Below, one piece after another: positions 41,342 to 50,800 of a stretch of DNA of 64,000 nt. Position 1 is the stretch's first letter. Each line of letters begins with the position of its first letter. The stretch covers positions 1-64,000 of the forward strand of contig DASVPO010000021.1 in the NCBI GenBank assembly GCA_036382855.1, written 5' to 3'. The notes below the pieces were generated by a model. That model was not told the origin of the DNA. It made no database searches and saw only the letters and a program-made list of their open reading frames with translations. Both the position numbers and the translations under genes were made by a program. Source of the stretch: DASVTR01 sp036382855 (GTDB lineage Bacteria; Acidobacteriota; Blastocatellia; Pyrinomonadales; Pyrinomonadaceae).

Positions 41342-41583
41342 GAGTCTCAGCAATGTCTGACGTCGAAGATGCCAACCAGCGTTCTTTCGTTACTGGCTCA
41401 ACGTTAGTAACTCCGAGCGCGACACTTTTACCAGTAGAGACAACCCGCGCTTAATAACTCACTTAACCCGCTGCCTCAAGAGAACGCTTTTCATCATCCG
41501 TCCTCAGGTGTAAATTAAAGGTCGCTCGTTCAGCGCCCGTTCATTCGTGCGTGCGGCGCTGTCGCCTAGCCAGGAGAAGAGAT

Positions 41584-42039
41584 GTGTCTGAACACATAAT
41601 GAGCTTCCGCTGCGTTTCCTGTGGCGAATACATCAACACCAGCATGAAGCAATGCAGGTATTGTGCTGCTCCAATTGACGCTGAGGTGGCGAGGAAGTTC
41701 AGTCTTGAGCAGGATAAGGTAAACAAAGCTTGCAGTGAAGCTTCTTATATAAAGAGCGTGGCCGTCGTGCTGGCAGTCTCTTGCGGTTTGTCGTTCCTGC
41801 CTATTCCGATATTTAACAACATGGCGCTGCTCTTCTTCTGTGCCACCTATTTAGCCGTTCCGACGATGGTGCTGCGATGGCAATTTAAGTTTGGTCAACT
41901 GCGTTCAAGCGACCCTGATTATTCAAAGGCTAAGAGGGTGAGAAACGTGGCATTGCTGTTATGGGGCGTTGCTTCTATCCCGTTCATTATGTTTTTTCTT
42001 CTCATAGGAGCGATGTACTTGAAACGTCAAGCTCTCTAG
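41584..42039 (+). CDS. Zinc-ribbon membrane protein
   Basis: About 151 residues from a GTG at 41584 with GGAG upstream; the ATG at 41599 is an alternative. An N-terminal zinc ribbon (CVSCGEYINTSMKQCRYC) is followed by three hydrophobic helices (SVAVVLAVSCGLSFLPIPIF, MALLFFCATYLAVPTMVL, NVALLLWGVASIPFIMFFLL). The ribbon probably faces the cytoplasm. No specific function is known to me. Confidence 0.7.
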   Translation: MSEHIMSFRCVSCGEYINTSMKQCRYCAAPIDAEVARKFSLEQDKVNKACSEASYIKSVAVVLAVSCGLSFLPIPIFNNMALLFFCATYLAVPTMVLRWQFKFGQLRSSDPDYSKAKRVRNVALLLWGVASIPFIMFFLLIGAMYLKRQAL

Positions 42040-42189
42040 CTGCGCTGCACCGAACAAGTCATTCGAGCGTGCTGCAAGATGGAAAGCTCGTCATCAATCT
42101 TACCCGCATTGATGAATTGAATGTTGTTCGCGGGCAGCCGCTAGATTCAAGTGTTGAGATTACTTTCTATGTTTCAAAGGGAGGGGAAA

Positions 42190-42834
42190 ATGGTAAAGAT
42201 TAATTTTAAACTGCTTGCGTTAGTCCTGCTGTGCGTCGTAAGTCTTTCGCGCAGCAGTGCTGCTCAAAGCGCACCGGGCCAGCAGCAATCAAAGGGCAAG
42301 TCGAAGGTTGAGACAGAATATAATGGAAAGAAGGATGAGACTATAGCCCGGATAGGGCCTTTCTCTCTGTGGAAAGCGTCGCAGAATCCGCTCTCCGGCG
42401 AAGTAAATTATGAAGAGGTCAATCTCTTCGTCTCTTTTTCATCTCCGGGCAAGAAAGTAGTAACTCCGAAGTTTGTCACTCTCAAGGTTTTCGCCACCAG
42501 CCAGGAACGCGCAGGCTTCGAGGGCAAAGGTTTCTTCGGGAAAGAGCGCGAACTTTCTGCCACCACTGATTCCGGGCCGAACACCTTCGGGAAAATGGAA
42601 CTGGTGGGCATTACCAGAGAGCGCGCCCCCGGCAACGCTCTAGGAACGGCTAATCTTGTCATACTGAAGGAAACAATCATCAAGGCCGTTCCCTTCTCTG
42701 ATTTCGCACAGATTGCACGGTCAGAGAAAGTAGAGCTCAAGATTGGCGAGCGGAAATTCAAACTCAAGAAGGATTATCTGGCGGCGATTAAGAATTTCCT
42801 TTCTTTGATGGAGCAGGAAGGCTCGGAGTTTTAG
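42190..42834 (+). CDS. Exported protein of unknown function
   Basis: About 214 residues; the ATG at 42190 follows GGGAGGGG. The signal peptide (LLALVLLCVVSLSRSSAAQ) precedes a Lys/Gln-rich linker and a folded domain with ARIGPFSLWKASQNPLSGEV, VTLKVFATSQERAGFEGKGF and SEKVELKIGERKFKLKKDYL. I do not recognise a family. It lies in the cassette region on the + strand. Confidence 0.65.
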   Translation: MVKINFKLLALVLLCVVSLSRSSAAQSAPGQQQSKGKSKVETEYNGKKDETIARIGPFSLWKASQNPLSGEVNYEEVNLFVSFSSPGKKVVTPKFVTLKVFATSQERAGFEGKGFFGKERELSATTDSGPNTFGKMELVGITRERAPGNALGTANLVILKETIIKAVPFSDFAQIARSEKVELKIGERKFKLKKDYLAAIKNFLSLMEQEGSEF

Positions 42835-42836
42835 CG

Positions 42837-43046
42837 CAAGTTATCGCAACGCAAGCAGACTTTCTTGAGAAAGCCGGAAGATGTCTTGAAACCGGCTGCG
42901 ACTATCGCAGGCTTGCTCATTACACGTTCGGAGAGATAGTCGCTTACAGAATCTTTCGAGAGTCGAGAGACATGCATGGTAGTGGACAAGCTATTGAGGC
43001 GTCGGCGTTGAAGGAGTTGTCCGGCATCGCCTCTGGATTTAAGTAG
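42837..43046 (+). pseudogene. Possible gene remnant without start codon
   Basis: A stretch of about 69 codons on the + strand reads as protein-like sequence (FLEKAGRCLETGCDYRRLAH, YTFGEIVAYRIFRESRD) and ends at TAG 43044-43046. No suitable start codon is visible, because the frame runs upstream into the previous gene. It could be the tail of a degraded cassette gene or chance. No family recognised. Confidence 0.25.
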
Positions 43047-43932
43047 TCTTGTACGTCATATCTTTGGCGCTCCCAACGTGGACGGCAAACCACATAGGGT
43101 CGTTCCTTTCGATTCCCGTCAGAAGCCAACGCACCTCCTGTGCTCCGGCATAAAACCGCGCTCGCCTCAGATATGCTCCGGCTTCAGGATAGACTTGATA
43201 AAAACGGCTCATAAAGGATTCGCCGTAATTGTAAATAACAACTCCGAAATCCAGCGCAGGATCGCCCAGACCGGCACAACCAAAATCAATAATCCCGTTA
43301 ATCCGCTTCCTCTGCTTATCGTACATGATGTGGTACGGCGGAATGTCCGTATCAACCATCTTAAGCTCATACTCAAAATTACTCTTGTCGGCCAGATGAG
43401 ACTCAAAATGCTCCGTCGCCCATTCGCGCACATGCGGTAACAGAAGAGGAAAAACCTCTTCACGGATTCTCTGGTAGACTCTCATCCAACCTTCATATTT
43501 CATCAGAGCATCGGCCATGGGTATCTCAAAATCTGAAATCTCATTGACAGGAACAGCATGCAGCTCCTTGAAGAACCGGGCCAACTGGTCTGCAATAGCT
43601 TGCTGGTCATCTTCCGGCAATCTCATCAGCATGTCACGTCGTAAGGTCTCACCGGGAATAAAGCGGTAAGCTAAAGCATCATTGCTCTCATAAAGCAGCA
43701 AGGGAATCTCAAGCGAGATGTAATTTCTCAGCAGACGCAGGATTTGAGCTTCGTCTTTCAGATGCTTGAAGCCGTATTCATGCTTGGGAAAACGGAAAAC
43801 TATCTCCTCATTGACGATAGCAATATCGTTTATCAAGCCTTCGCAGTTAAGGCTTATGCTTTCAATTTTAATTTCCGGGGCAATCTCACGGATGCGGCTT
43901 TCGTAGGATTTGAGTTTACTCATACCGCTCAT
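43039..43932 (-). CDS. Aminoglycoside/choline-kinase-fold phosphotransferase (APH family)
   Basis: A 297-residue protein of the APH fold. The N-lobe has NEEIVFRFPKHEYGFKHL, the usual Lys-containing region. The catalytic loop reads KMVDTDIPPYHIMYD instead of the common HGDxxxxN, so His is replaced by Asp and Asn by His, while the catalytic Asp is kept. The metal-binding segment is GIIDFGCAGLGDPALDFG. This pattern is seen among APH(2'')- and macrolide-kinase-like enzymes. It may phosphorylate an antibiotic or a natural small molecule; activity cannot be judged from sequence. Confidence 0.85.
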   Translation of the reverse strand: MSGMSKLKSYESRIREIAPEIKIESISLNCEGLINDIAIVNEEIVFRFPKHEYGFKHLKDEAQILRLLRNYISLEIPLLLYESNDALAYRFIPGETLRRDMLMRLPEDDQQAIADQLARFFKELHAVPVNEISDFEIPMADALMKYEGWMRVYQRIREEVFPLLLPHVREWATEHFESHLADKSNFEYELKMVDTDIPPYHIMYDKQRKRINGIIDFGCAGLGDPALDFGVVIYNYGESFMSRFYQVYPEAGAYLRRARFYAGAQEVRWLLTGIERNDPMWFAVHVGSAKDMTYKTT

Positions 43933-44056
43933 TCTGTTTCACTGGAAACCACAACGCAAGAACTACTACACAACCGAACTTGAATAAAACGGGCACAGCG
44001 GCCTACGTGTGGAACTTCCCAGAGACCACGTGCCGAGTCGAGCCAGTTGACTAAAA

Positions 44057-44170
44057 ACTTAACGGTTGAACGGAAGCAGCCCAGACAAAAGGAAGCAGCT
44101 AAGATGAAAGGAGGCCGCTGCCCACAAGTGGCGGCCTCCTTTTTATTACTGTTCGAATTAGTTGTTAGAC
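44057..44170 (-). repeat. attC-like site containing a strong hairpin
   Basis: Minus strand: 5' core GTCTAAC with AACTAATTCGAAC, and at the far end GTTCAACCGTTAAGT with 3' core GTTAAGT. The middle holds AGGAGGCCGC (44109-44118) pairing with GCGGCCTCCT (44131-44140), next to a T-run on the + strand, so the site may double as a transcription terminator. It lies four bases beyond the stop of the VWFA-related gene. Confidence 0.55.
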
Positions 44171-44173
44171 GCT

Positions 44174-46315
44174 CTACTCGACAATGAAATCAGTTTGCTG
44201 CGCAATGCTCTTCCCGGATTTCTGGTCTGACGCAGAGATGTGTAGTACATAGCGACCCGCCGGCAAACGTTCGAGTGCAATCTCCCCTACAAAGGAGATG
44301 CGCGCGAGGTCTGCCGCTCCAGCAGTTGCCAGCTTACTCTGAGATATAAGCATGACGAGTTGACCGTCGCGCAATATTTGCACTCGAACTACTACGTCGG
44401 GAGCATCTACCTTGCGTGACAGGTTATAAAAATATGTTTGATAACGCAGCCGCGAACTGCGTGAGAAACGTCGCTCAACACTCAACGGGACATTCACTGA
44501 AGCCGCCGGATCTACGGCTTTCAGTTCTCCAATAAAGATACTGCTCATCGAGAAGTTTTCCGCAGTGATGCGAGGTATCTCTATCCATTGCATGGCGCTG
44601 CCCGTGCGACCGCTTTGTCGCTCTCGTACCGCAACGCGCACTTGATAGAGGCCCGGTGAAACCGGCAGTTGTTGATTCCAGACGATAGCCCGCTGACCCT
44701 TAACAGCCACAGAGGTCGCGGCGGGCACAGAGAGTTTCTGCTTAAAGCTGTAGATGGAGCCGCGGTCGTTCAGGGCCGCTCCTATGACATCAACCTCCGC
44801 CTTCTGTGTTTCAGTGGAAGCGCTATCGTTCAGAGTTGCGGCCTCTATCTGCATGGAGGCCGTTAGAACCATCCCCTTGTCGGGTGTGTTCATGTAGCCG
44901 ACTGACAACGCTAGAGGCAGCGACCGAACGGGGTAGATGGAACCGAGAGCCGCCAGCAATGCGCCTTCAGGCGACTCTACTGCGGCAGCAGATTTACCAG
45001 TGCTCTCTTTCTTTGTCGTCGAAACGGTGAACGATTCAATAAAGCCGCGCCTGACACGCACCTTCAAATCAGGTCGGCCCTTAATGCTGACCCTGATGCG
45101 CGCCTTCTAGCCCATGAATTCTTCACGCTCAGGTCGCCATGCCAACAGATAGTAGTCGGACGAGTCGTTGAGCGCACGCTTGAAGCCATCTTCGAAAGAA
45201 TTGGAGTTGAGAATGGCCTGCCCTCCCGTGTCATCTGCGAGAATCCGCAAAGGCTCTCGTGTCACAGACTCTTCTGCAAAAATATTGCGTGAGACGCTGC
45301 CGGTAAAATCAGGATAGGGATTTTTGCTGGCGTCCGTGTGCGCGTCTGCGAAAGTTCCGCGCGCATCCATTGTGTAGATGACAGCGCCGACCCGCGCGGC
45401 TGTCGCTGTGACACGCCGCAGCGAATCTAAAACAGCAGACTGGCGAGCATCCGTGATGAAACCGTCGGAGATAAAGAAGACTACTTTCCGTCCGGGCAGC
45501 GGAGCCGATAAACGCATCAGGCTTTCGAGCATGCCGAGCGTGCTTGCCGTATCGAAGCGCGCGGTCGCGCTGGTCTGGCGAGAGCGGTTGATGACAGTTC
45601 CGGCCGGGTTCGTACTACCCGATCTCGCGATAGCCCCCACGAGATACCTGAAAAGCTCTCTGTTTCCTGCTTCCACCTGATTAGCGTCATACTCGCTGAT
45701 TGACGCGGGGCCAGCGTTAACTTCAGGGTTTCGTTTGTATTCGAGACGGCTGATGGCTTCGCGCAACACAGCCTTGTTGTTGGTCATCTGCTGTAGAAAG
45801 CCTATTTGACCGCTGGCGGAGACAACTGCGACCTGATCGTCCTCTCTCATTTCGTTGTTAACGAAACGTAGAAGCGCCTGTCGCGCTCGCGCTAAATTCT
45901 CGGAAGCCAGGTGCACATCATCTACAAAGAAGAAGATTAAGCGCGCGCGATTCCTCTGATTAACCGATGCTCCAACGTTAGTTTGTGAAGCAGTGACGCT
46001 GCTGCGCGCCGTCGTTAGTTGTCTTTCTTCCTCCGGGCTTCCAGCCATCACACGCTCAAAAAAAGAGATTGCCTGCGGCTTTCCGTCCACGCGCAGCTCA
46101 AACTGTTCCGGCCGCAGACCGTCAACAAAACGCCCTTGCTTATCCAACACGGCTACATCCGTCTGCACCAATTCCGTCTTGATGCGTACGACATCCTCCG
46201 CCTGCTCAGGCGATTGCTTTGCATCCCGCTCCTGAGAAGAGACCACCGATACTAATGCAATACCTATGATGGCGACTAAAAGAAGACGAAAAACTGTGGC
46301 GTTTGCCGTACTCAT
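44174..46315 (-). pseudogene. VWFA-related exported protein split by an in-frame amber stop
   Basis: Two adjoining minus-strand frames (46315-45107 and 45067-44174) are in the same phase, separated only by TAG at 45109-45107. Reading through gives REEFMG-stop-KARIRVSIKG and then RPDLKVRVRRGF, the usual continuation of acidobacterial VWFA-related proteins after YYLLAWRP. The intact product would have about 712 residues: signal peptide (FRLLLVAIIGIALVSVVSS), vWA domain (RLIFFFVDDVHLASENLARA, VVFFISDGFITDARQ), and a beta-rich C-terminal region. Either a recent nonsense mutation, stop read-through, or a sequence error. Both halves look otherwise well preserved. Confidence 0.82.
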
Positions 46316-46358
46316 AATAATTCCTTAGTTCTTCATCATAGACCCTTTGAGATTAAGC

Positions 46359-46609
46359 GTCTAACACCCGAACTAACCCGCGCGCGACCAGAGCTGGCAC
46401 GTCCACCAACTCCAGCGGCTTGTAGAAGACGTTGAGGTGAGTTGCATAAGGCTAGCTCTTATCCGTATCCGTCATTCCTCACTCCTTTCAGAACGCCAGA
46501 CGCCAGCACAGGAATTCACCCTCCCCGCGTCAGCACTCTTCAATATTATCGCAGCAGACGATGATGAAAGCCATGCTCTCGCTTTGTCCGATTCAATGAG
46601 TTGTCCGGC
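46359..46609 (-). repeat. attC-like tract, probably two partial sites
   Basis: At the right end, minus strand GCCGGAC plus AACTCATTGAATCGGAC and GATTGAAAGC-like GGCTTTCATCATCGTC mark the 5' half of a site. At the left end, CGCGCGGGTTAGTTCGGGTG with core GTTAGAC marks a 3' half. The 250-base distance exceeds a normal attC, so two damaged sites probably lie here. Confidence 0.4.
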
Positions 46610-46632
46610 TTCAGACGTGCCCCTCTTGGCCT

Positions 46633-47202
46633 TCAAGTGCCGCCCAGCCGCAGCCCGAAGAGAATCACAAACAAGAGAAATAGCAGCCCGAACAAGAGAG
46701 CAATAGCGGCATGATAACGCGCGCTCTTTACAAACGCCGAGATGCAGAGCAGGACGAACCAGGCGGCGAAAACGGATGTGACCGGCGCTGGCGAGAGGCG
46801 GCCTGTGAGTAGCCAGTTCTCCATCCCCAGTAAGGCCGTGAAAGCTGCATTGACGCTGAAGAACACGGAATGGTTCTCGTAGAAATACTCCCGCAGATCG
46901 ACTGAATCGCCCGCCTCGACTTTCGGAATCAGGAACGCCGCTGCCAGGTAGAGGAGCACGGGCGCAAGGAGAATGAGGAGAAAGGAAAAGAAGTTCCAGT
47001 CTCGAATCAGGCGAAGGTTCCACATCGTCCACCATAAGAAAATGTGGCCGACGAAGGTGAGTGAGACCCACAGCAGGTGAACCCAGTAGAATCTAACGCT
47101 CCGGCGCGCCTTGACCAACTCGGCGACTCCCGTTAGAAGGTGAGACAGGCCGAGGCCAATGACGACTGAGATGATGACCGAGACATAACCAAAAGCATCC
47201 AT
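46633..47202 (-). CDS. Multi-pass membrane protein of unknown function
   Basis: A 189-residue integral membrane protein with about six helices (VSVIISVVIGLGLSHLLTGV, HLLWVSLTFVGHIFLWWTMW, FLLILLAPVLLYLAAAFLIP, VTSVFAAWFVLLCISAFV, IALLFGLLFLLFVILFGLRL). The N-terminal motif GLGLSHLLTG followed by VHLLWVSL recurs in small proteins of unknown role found in many bacteria. Forms a cassette with the attC-like tract downstream. Confidence 0.7.
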   Translation of the reverse strand: MDAFGYVSVIISVVIGLGLSHLLTGVAELVKARRSVRFYWVHLLWVSLTFVGHIFLWWTMWNLRLIRDWNFFSFLLILLAPVLLYLAAAFLIPKVEAGDSVDLREYFYENHSVFFSVNAAFTALLGMENWLLTGRLSPAPVTSVFAAWFVLLCISAFVKSARYHAAIALLFGLLFLLFVILFGLRLGGT

Positions 47203-47241
47203 GGCTTTAGAACAATGAGCCTAGCAGCTATGGCAAGAGAC

Positions 47242-47350
47242 AGCTAACGCACGAATTAGCCCGCGCTGAGCATAAAGCATTCAAGTCGTAAGGAACAAGA
47301 TATTGATGAAAGCTATGCTATCGCGGGTCGGGTTGAACGAGTTGTTATGC
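47242..47350 (-). repeat. attC-like site
   Basis: Minus strand: 5' core GCATAAC, AACTCGTTCAACCCGACCCG, central block with AGCTTTCATC, CGGGCTAATTCGTGC and 3' core GTTAGCT. Both cores and both arms are well kept. The stop of the next gene upstream lies inside the 5' core. Confidence 0.7.
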
Positions 47351-47851
47351 TGCGCGTCTGCCCTTTGAGAATTTGATTGAGTTGAAGATTTGCTTCGCCA
47401 TCTCAAGGTCACTGGCATCTTTACTCTCCACCTCCATATAGAGTTCCACATCTGCCTTCTCCCAATTACCGACATTCAACTCCGCACGATAGATGCGCTC
47501 CCCATCTCTGACTTCAGAATAGGTACGAATATTAGCCCGCTTTCCACCAATAACAGTTTCGGTCTCCTGATAATCTTCCATCTCAGGTTGACGACGCACA
47601 TCATACGCATAAGAAGCAGTAGCGTCCCAGATAAATAAAAATCTTGTCTCGCCTCTGTAATATTCGCCCAAGTAGTTCTCAACGCCCGCCATATTAGTCT
47701 TGTTAAATCCTTGTGGCAGACGGAAAGTAAACAGCCCATCAGCGTCTATTTTCTGCCACTCGGAGACCTGCGCCGTCTGGCAGATAGAAACTGAGCCGAG
47801 GCAAAGAATCGTTAAGATCAGAAAGAGCGATGTCGCAAAAGCTGTTTTCAT
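47345..47851 (-). CDS. Exported protein of unknown function
   Basis: About 168 residues from the ATG at 47851 (an earlier in-frame start gives no signal peptide). Signal peptide SLFLILTILCLGSVSICQ; mature part with FTFRLPQGFNKTNMAGVENY, ETVIGGKRANIRTYSEVRDG and ELYMEVESKDASDLEMAKQI, a PsbP/Mog1-like alpha-beta pattern in general appearance, but I cannot name the family. Its stop overlaps the attC-like site at 47242-47350: a typical cassette gene. Confidence 0.65.
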   Translation of the reverse strand: MKTAFATSLFLILTILCLGSVSICQTAQVSEWQKIDADGLFTFRLPQGFNKTNMAGVENYLGEYYRGETRFLFIWDATASYAYDVRRQPEMEDYQETETVIGGKRANIRTYSEVRDGERIYRAELNVGNWEKADVELYMEVESKDASDLEMAKQIFNSIKFSKGRRAA

Positions 47852-47873
47852 TTCTATCCTCCGCTCTGAAGCA

Positions 47874-47986
47874 GCATAACGCCCGAATCCGTGCGCCGCG
47901 AGCAAGCACAGCACACAGCCGCGAATTTATTGTACGACGATGAAAGGCGGACAATAGTTGGCCGGATTGAATGAATTGCAGGACGC
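47874..47986 (-). repeat. attC-like site
   Basis: Minus strand: degenerate 5' core followed by AATTCATTCAATCCGGCC, block GCCTTTCATCGTCG, then GCGGCGCACGGATTCGGGC and 3' core GTTATGC. It lies 15 bases beyond the stop of the next gene. Confidence 0.55.
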
Positions 47987-48001
47987 GCGTCCCGCAGAGA
48001 A

Positions 48002-48808
48002 TCATCCGCGTCTCTGCTGTCTTATGGTTACAGGCTGCCAATCTGTTCCATCATAAGAAAATGTGATGGGTGCTCTTGGGGAAGCGAGTTTTTTAGGATT
48101 ACCGTTAACGACCGCCGCATCTCCGTAGAGGCTCCCCTTCGCTCCACGCATTGTCACATAATAGGTACTGTTTTTATATTCTGCTGTTGCCTGCCCCAGA
48201 GGACTACGCGTTATCCAGACACTTCCACTCATGCCTATCTTTTCAATCACATAAAATTGGCCGAGGGGCTTCAATCTATTGTCCGCGTATTCGTATGCAT
48301 AGTTGCTGTCAAAGCTGCCGTCGCCCGCCGACTGTGAAACGATAATCAATATTCTATTCTGACCAAGAAAAAACACGGGCTCTTTATTAGCAGCATCGCT
48401 CTCATTCGCGGCCTTGCTAACCTCGCTCACTGCTCCTCCATCTTCTCTGAGAACAAGGAATATGGTTTGCGTCGCACTGTCTTCGGATTGCCGGTCTTTG
48501 CGGGCGGCCCCTATTACAAAATAGAGGTTGCCGGCATCCCCTAATCTGTATATATCAACGACGATCTGAGTAAGGCTGTAGTGTTGTGTGATATACCTGA
48601 CGAGAGCCTGCTCGGTTGATAGAGGGATACCTTTTTGAAAGTTAACAAACAACTTTTCTTGTTCGAAATCGTGTTCGGTGCGCTGCATTTGTGGAGCAGC
48701 GCGTCTTAATTGTTGACGACCATTCGAGCCTGTGCGTGATGTTTGTGCAACGGTCAAAGCCGGAATGAGCAAGAAGGATACGAGTAAAAGGAACCGGGTC
48801 TGTTTCAA
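48002..48808 (-). CDS. Exported protein of unknown function
   Basis: A 268-residue protein with signal peptide (LLLVSFLLIPALTVAQ). The mature part starts with a Gln/Arg-rich segment, then alternates beta strands (IVVDIYRLGDAGNLYFVIGA, TIFLVLREDGGAVSEV, NRILIIVSQSAGDGSFDSNY, YYVTMRGAKGSLYGDAAVVN). No known motif. Cassette position between two attC-like sites. Confidence 0.6.
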   Translation of the reverse strand: MKQTRFLLLVSFLLIPALTVAQTSRTGSNGRQQLRRAAPQMQRTEHDFEQEKLFVNFQKGIPLSTEQALVRYITQHYSLTQIVVDIYRLGDAGNLYFVIGAARKDRQSEDSATQTIFLVLREDGGAVSEVSKAANESDAANKEPVFFLGQNRILIIVSQSAGDGSFDSNYAYEYADNRLKPLGQFYVIEKIGMSGSVWITRSPLGQATAEYKNSTYYVTMRGAKGSLYGDAAVVNGNPKKLASPRAPITFSYDGTDWQPVTIRQQRRG

Positions 48809-48828
48809 AATTTTCTCCTGTCGAGATG

Positions 48829-48913
48829 GCCCAAGTCGGGCTAAATTTATTAGTGATTCTGCAATCGGATGAAAGCCTGTCTATTCTCGCTACGGTTGAC
48901 TGACTTATTGTGC
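48829..48913 (-). repeat. Degenerate attC-like site
   Basis: Minus strand: GCACAAT, AAGTCAGTCAACCGTAGCG, block GGCTTTCATCCG, AATTTAGCCCGACTTGGGC. The cores are degenerate, but the position right after the GNAT gene and the shared GCTTTCATC block support it. Confidence 0.35.
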
Positions 48914-48924
48914 GGCCCGACGAT

Positions 48925-49464
48925 TCAAGCCTTTCCATAATCTTCCCTGCTTAAACTCCAACGCCATATGTCGCCATCATCAGGGTCATGTAACGTTCCC
49001 ACATTCTTCATTCCGATTTTCTCCAACACTTTCGTCGAAGCATTATGTTCTGCGAGCGTGTGAGCTTCAACTCTTCTAATATGAGTGTCTGAGAAAGCAT
49101 GGCGGATGAGTCCTTCAGCCGCTTCTGTTGCCAGACCTTTGCATCTGTAATCAGGAATAATCGCGTAGCCAATCTCAACCATGCCCGATTCATCAGCTTT
49201 GCCCTTGTAACCACCCAGACCAACAAGCGCATTATCTTTGACGTGGATGAAAAGGTACGTCCACCAGCCAAGCGCGTCCGGGTGAGCTTTCAGGTATTCA
49301 TAGCTAAAGCGGATGGCTTCGATTCCCGCTACGCCGGGGTAATCAAACCAATTGTCGAACACAGTGACGCCAAGCATCCGCTCAAGCTGCTTCTGGTCCT
49401 GCAAGATCGCCTCGAAGTGCTGCAACTCGCAAGGGATGAGTTTAAGATTTGCGGTTTCGATCAT
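48925..49464 (-). CDS. GNAT N-acetyltransferase
   Basis: A 179-residue protein with GNAT features: TANLKLIPCELQHFEAIL at the N-terminus, the core AIIPDYRCKGLATEAAEGLI with the acetyl-CoA-binding loop, and VEAHTLAEHNASTKVLEKIG near the C-terminus. RimJ/RimL-type substrate specificity is likely but unproven. It is a cassette gene followed by a degenerate attC-like site. Confidence 0.88.
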   Translation of the reverse strand: MIETANLKLIPCELQHFEAILQDQKQLERMLGVTVFDNWFDYPGVAGIEAIRFSYEYLKAHPDALGWWTYLFIHVKDNALVGLGGYKGKADESGMVEIGYAIIPDYRCKGLATEAAEGLIRHAFSDTHIRRVEAHTLAEHNASTKVLEKIGMKNVGTLHDPDDGDIWRWSLSREDYGKA

Positions 49465-49501
49465 GTGTTGGTTTCCGATATTGGATAATGCTCACAAAGC
49501 C

Positions 49502-49610
49502 GCCCGACGCCTGAATTAACTGGTGCGCCCTATGCAGCATTTCAACGAATCGGAGAAGAAGAGCATGAAAGAGATGCTACCGGCGCGTCCGTTTGAATGA
49601 GTTGTTACAC
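49502..49610 (-). repeat. attC-like site
   Basis: Minus strand: 5' core GTGTAAC, AACTCATTCAAACGGACGCG, block CTCTTTCATGCTC, CACCAGTTAATTCAGGCG and 3' core GTCGGGC. It lies 12 bases beyond the stop of the next gene. Confidence 0.65.
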
Positions 49611-49622
49611 AACCCCGTGCTA

Positions 49623-50075
49623 CTACTGCTGCCTTATGCGATTTAATTGTGAAGCTACAACCTGCCAACGTCCATCCTTCTTGACGTAGGTATTCGTAAA
49701 ACGAACCCTACTGGTGTTTTCGATAATATACCCAACCGATACTGCGGTAGTCCCGTAAATCCGTACGATTGATTCTCCAATTCTGAATGGAGCTGCCGGA
49801 TCGGTTATATGGTCGCCAATGATATTAGCTCTTTTTTCAGCCTTGTTGAGCACCTTTCCATTGCTATGCGTAATCGTGAAATCATCGGCAACAATCCGAT
49901 CATAAGCTGTCATATCGCTGGTAAAGTATGGCTCGATGAGCCATTGACGCTCCAACACCTTTATTTCTTCCGCAACTCTTTTATTTTTATCTACTCGCTT
50001 GTTTCTCGGTTGACCGTTAGCAACAGGAGAAAGCGCGGCCATTATCAGTAGAGCGGTTGTAAGTAAATATCTCAT
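49623..50075 (-). CDS. Exported NTF2-like (DUF4440/SnoaL) protein
   Basis: A 150-residue protein with signal peptide (LLTTALLIMAALSPVANGQ) and NTF2-like fold (EEIKVLERQWLIEPYFTSDM, YDRIVADDFTITHSNGKVLN, VRIYGTTAVSVGYIIENTSR, NTYVKKDGRWQVVASQLNRI). It is a paralogue of the gene at 40865-41341 in the same array. Function unknown. Confidence 0.85.
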   Translation of the reverse strand: MRYLLTTALLIMAALSPVANGQPRNKRVDKNKRVAEEIKVLERQWLIEPYFTSDMTAYDRIVADDFTITHSNGKVLNKAEKRANIIGDHITDPAAPFRIGESIVRIYGTTAVSVGYIIENTSRVRFTNTYVKKDGRWQVVASQLNRIRQQ

Positions 50076-50105
50076 CAGTTCTATTTCTCCTTATACTGAG
50101 ATAGC

Positions 50106-50213
50106 GTCTCGCGCCTGAATTAACCGGGCGCTGCAAAAGAGATCCGATTATCAACACAGCAAAAGATGATGAAAGCCCTTCAATCCGCGCTCCGGCCGAA
50201 TGAATTGTTAGGC
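50106..50213 (-). repeat. attC-like site
   Basis: Minus strand: 5' core GCCTAAC, AATTCATTCGGCCGGAGCGC, block GGGCTTTCATCATC, GCGCCCGGTTAATTCAGGCG and a degenerate 3' core. The upstream gene reads into it, ending in the residues NNSFGRSAD, the usual trace of translated attC sequence. Confidence 0.65.
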
Positions 50214-50611
50214 AACGCCTTCCCTGAAACACGCCACAGACAACGGCTCAGATAGATGAGCACGGGCACAAACAGAACCACTGTCGCCAATCCGGGATTA
50301 TAACCTCTAATTAAAAATGCCCACACAATGTGAGCGACGACGTTGACGGATTCTATAATAACCCACACCCAGATAACTCTTCTCGCGCCTTTCCTCGCAG
50401 GCTGCACCCAATAGTAGAGGCAGAGCATTCCAGCGCAGAATAATAATACGTTCGAGATAGCAAAGGCCGGTTTGGCGAGATGCGGAGCGTCTCCGTAAAT
50501 GAGCCTCATCGGCGGAAACTTTTCGTAGAATTTAAAGATGAACTCCTCAACTGAATGAAAGGCTTGCAAGATGATGAGTGAGAGAAAGGCCAGTCGGATA
50601 TTGCCGTTCAT
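50180..50611 (-). CDS. HXXEE-domain membrane protein
   Basis: A 143-residue protein with four hydrophobic helices. The first ends in QAFHSVEEFIFKFYEKFP, which contains the HxxEE motif that names the family; the pattern RGYNPGLATVVLFVPVLIYL near the C-terminus is also typical. The family function is unknown. The last residues (LPNNSFGRSAD) are encoded by the attC-like site. Confidence 0.8.
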   Translation of the reverse strand: MNGNIRLAFLSLIILQAFHSVEEFIFKFYEKFPPMRLIYGDAPHLAKPAFAISNVLLFCAGMLCLYYWVQPARKGARRVIWVWVIIESVNVVAHIVWAFLIRGYNPGLATVVLFVPVLIYLSRCLWRVSGKALPNNSFGRSAD

Positions 50612-50800
50612 CTTTTAAGTAACTAAACAAGAAGCACCGAACGCGTATTAGTCATTAATGTCGCCACGAATATGTTCTGGTGCACTGGCGGCATTGGCCG
50701 CGCTGCTTCCCTGGAGTCGGGCCGTGCGGGTTTGATGGCGAGAAGGAGAAGCCTGCACCATTCGGGATGCTTCTCCTTCTCGTCATTCACATTCATCCAT

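Noticed and set aside
41350..41550. attC-like half site (TTAATAACTCACTTAACCCGC near 41451)
   Set aside because: Only one half is visible; no matching arm or second core within 150 bases.
46472..47071. Minus-strand frame of 199 codons overlapping the membrane protein at 46633-47202
   Set aside because: The overlapping frame has six clear transmembrane helices and a proper start; this one is Arg/Ser-rich and patternless.
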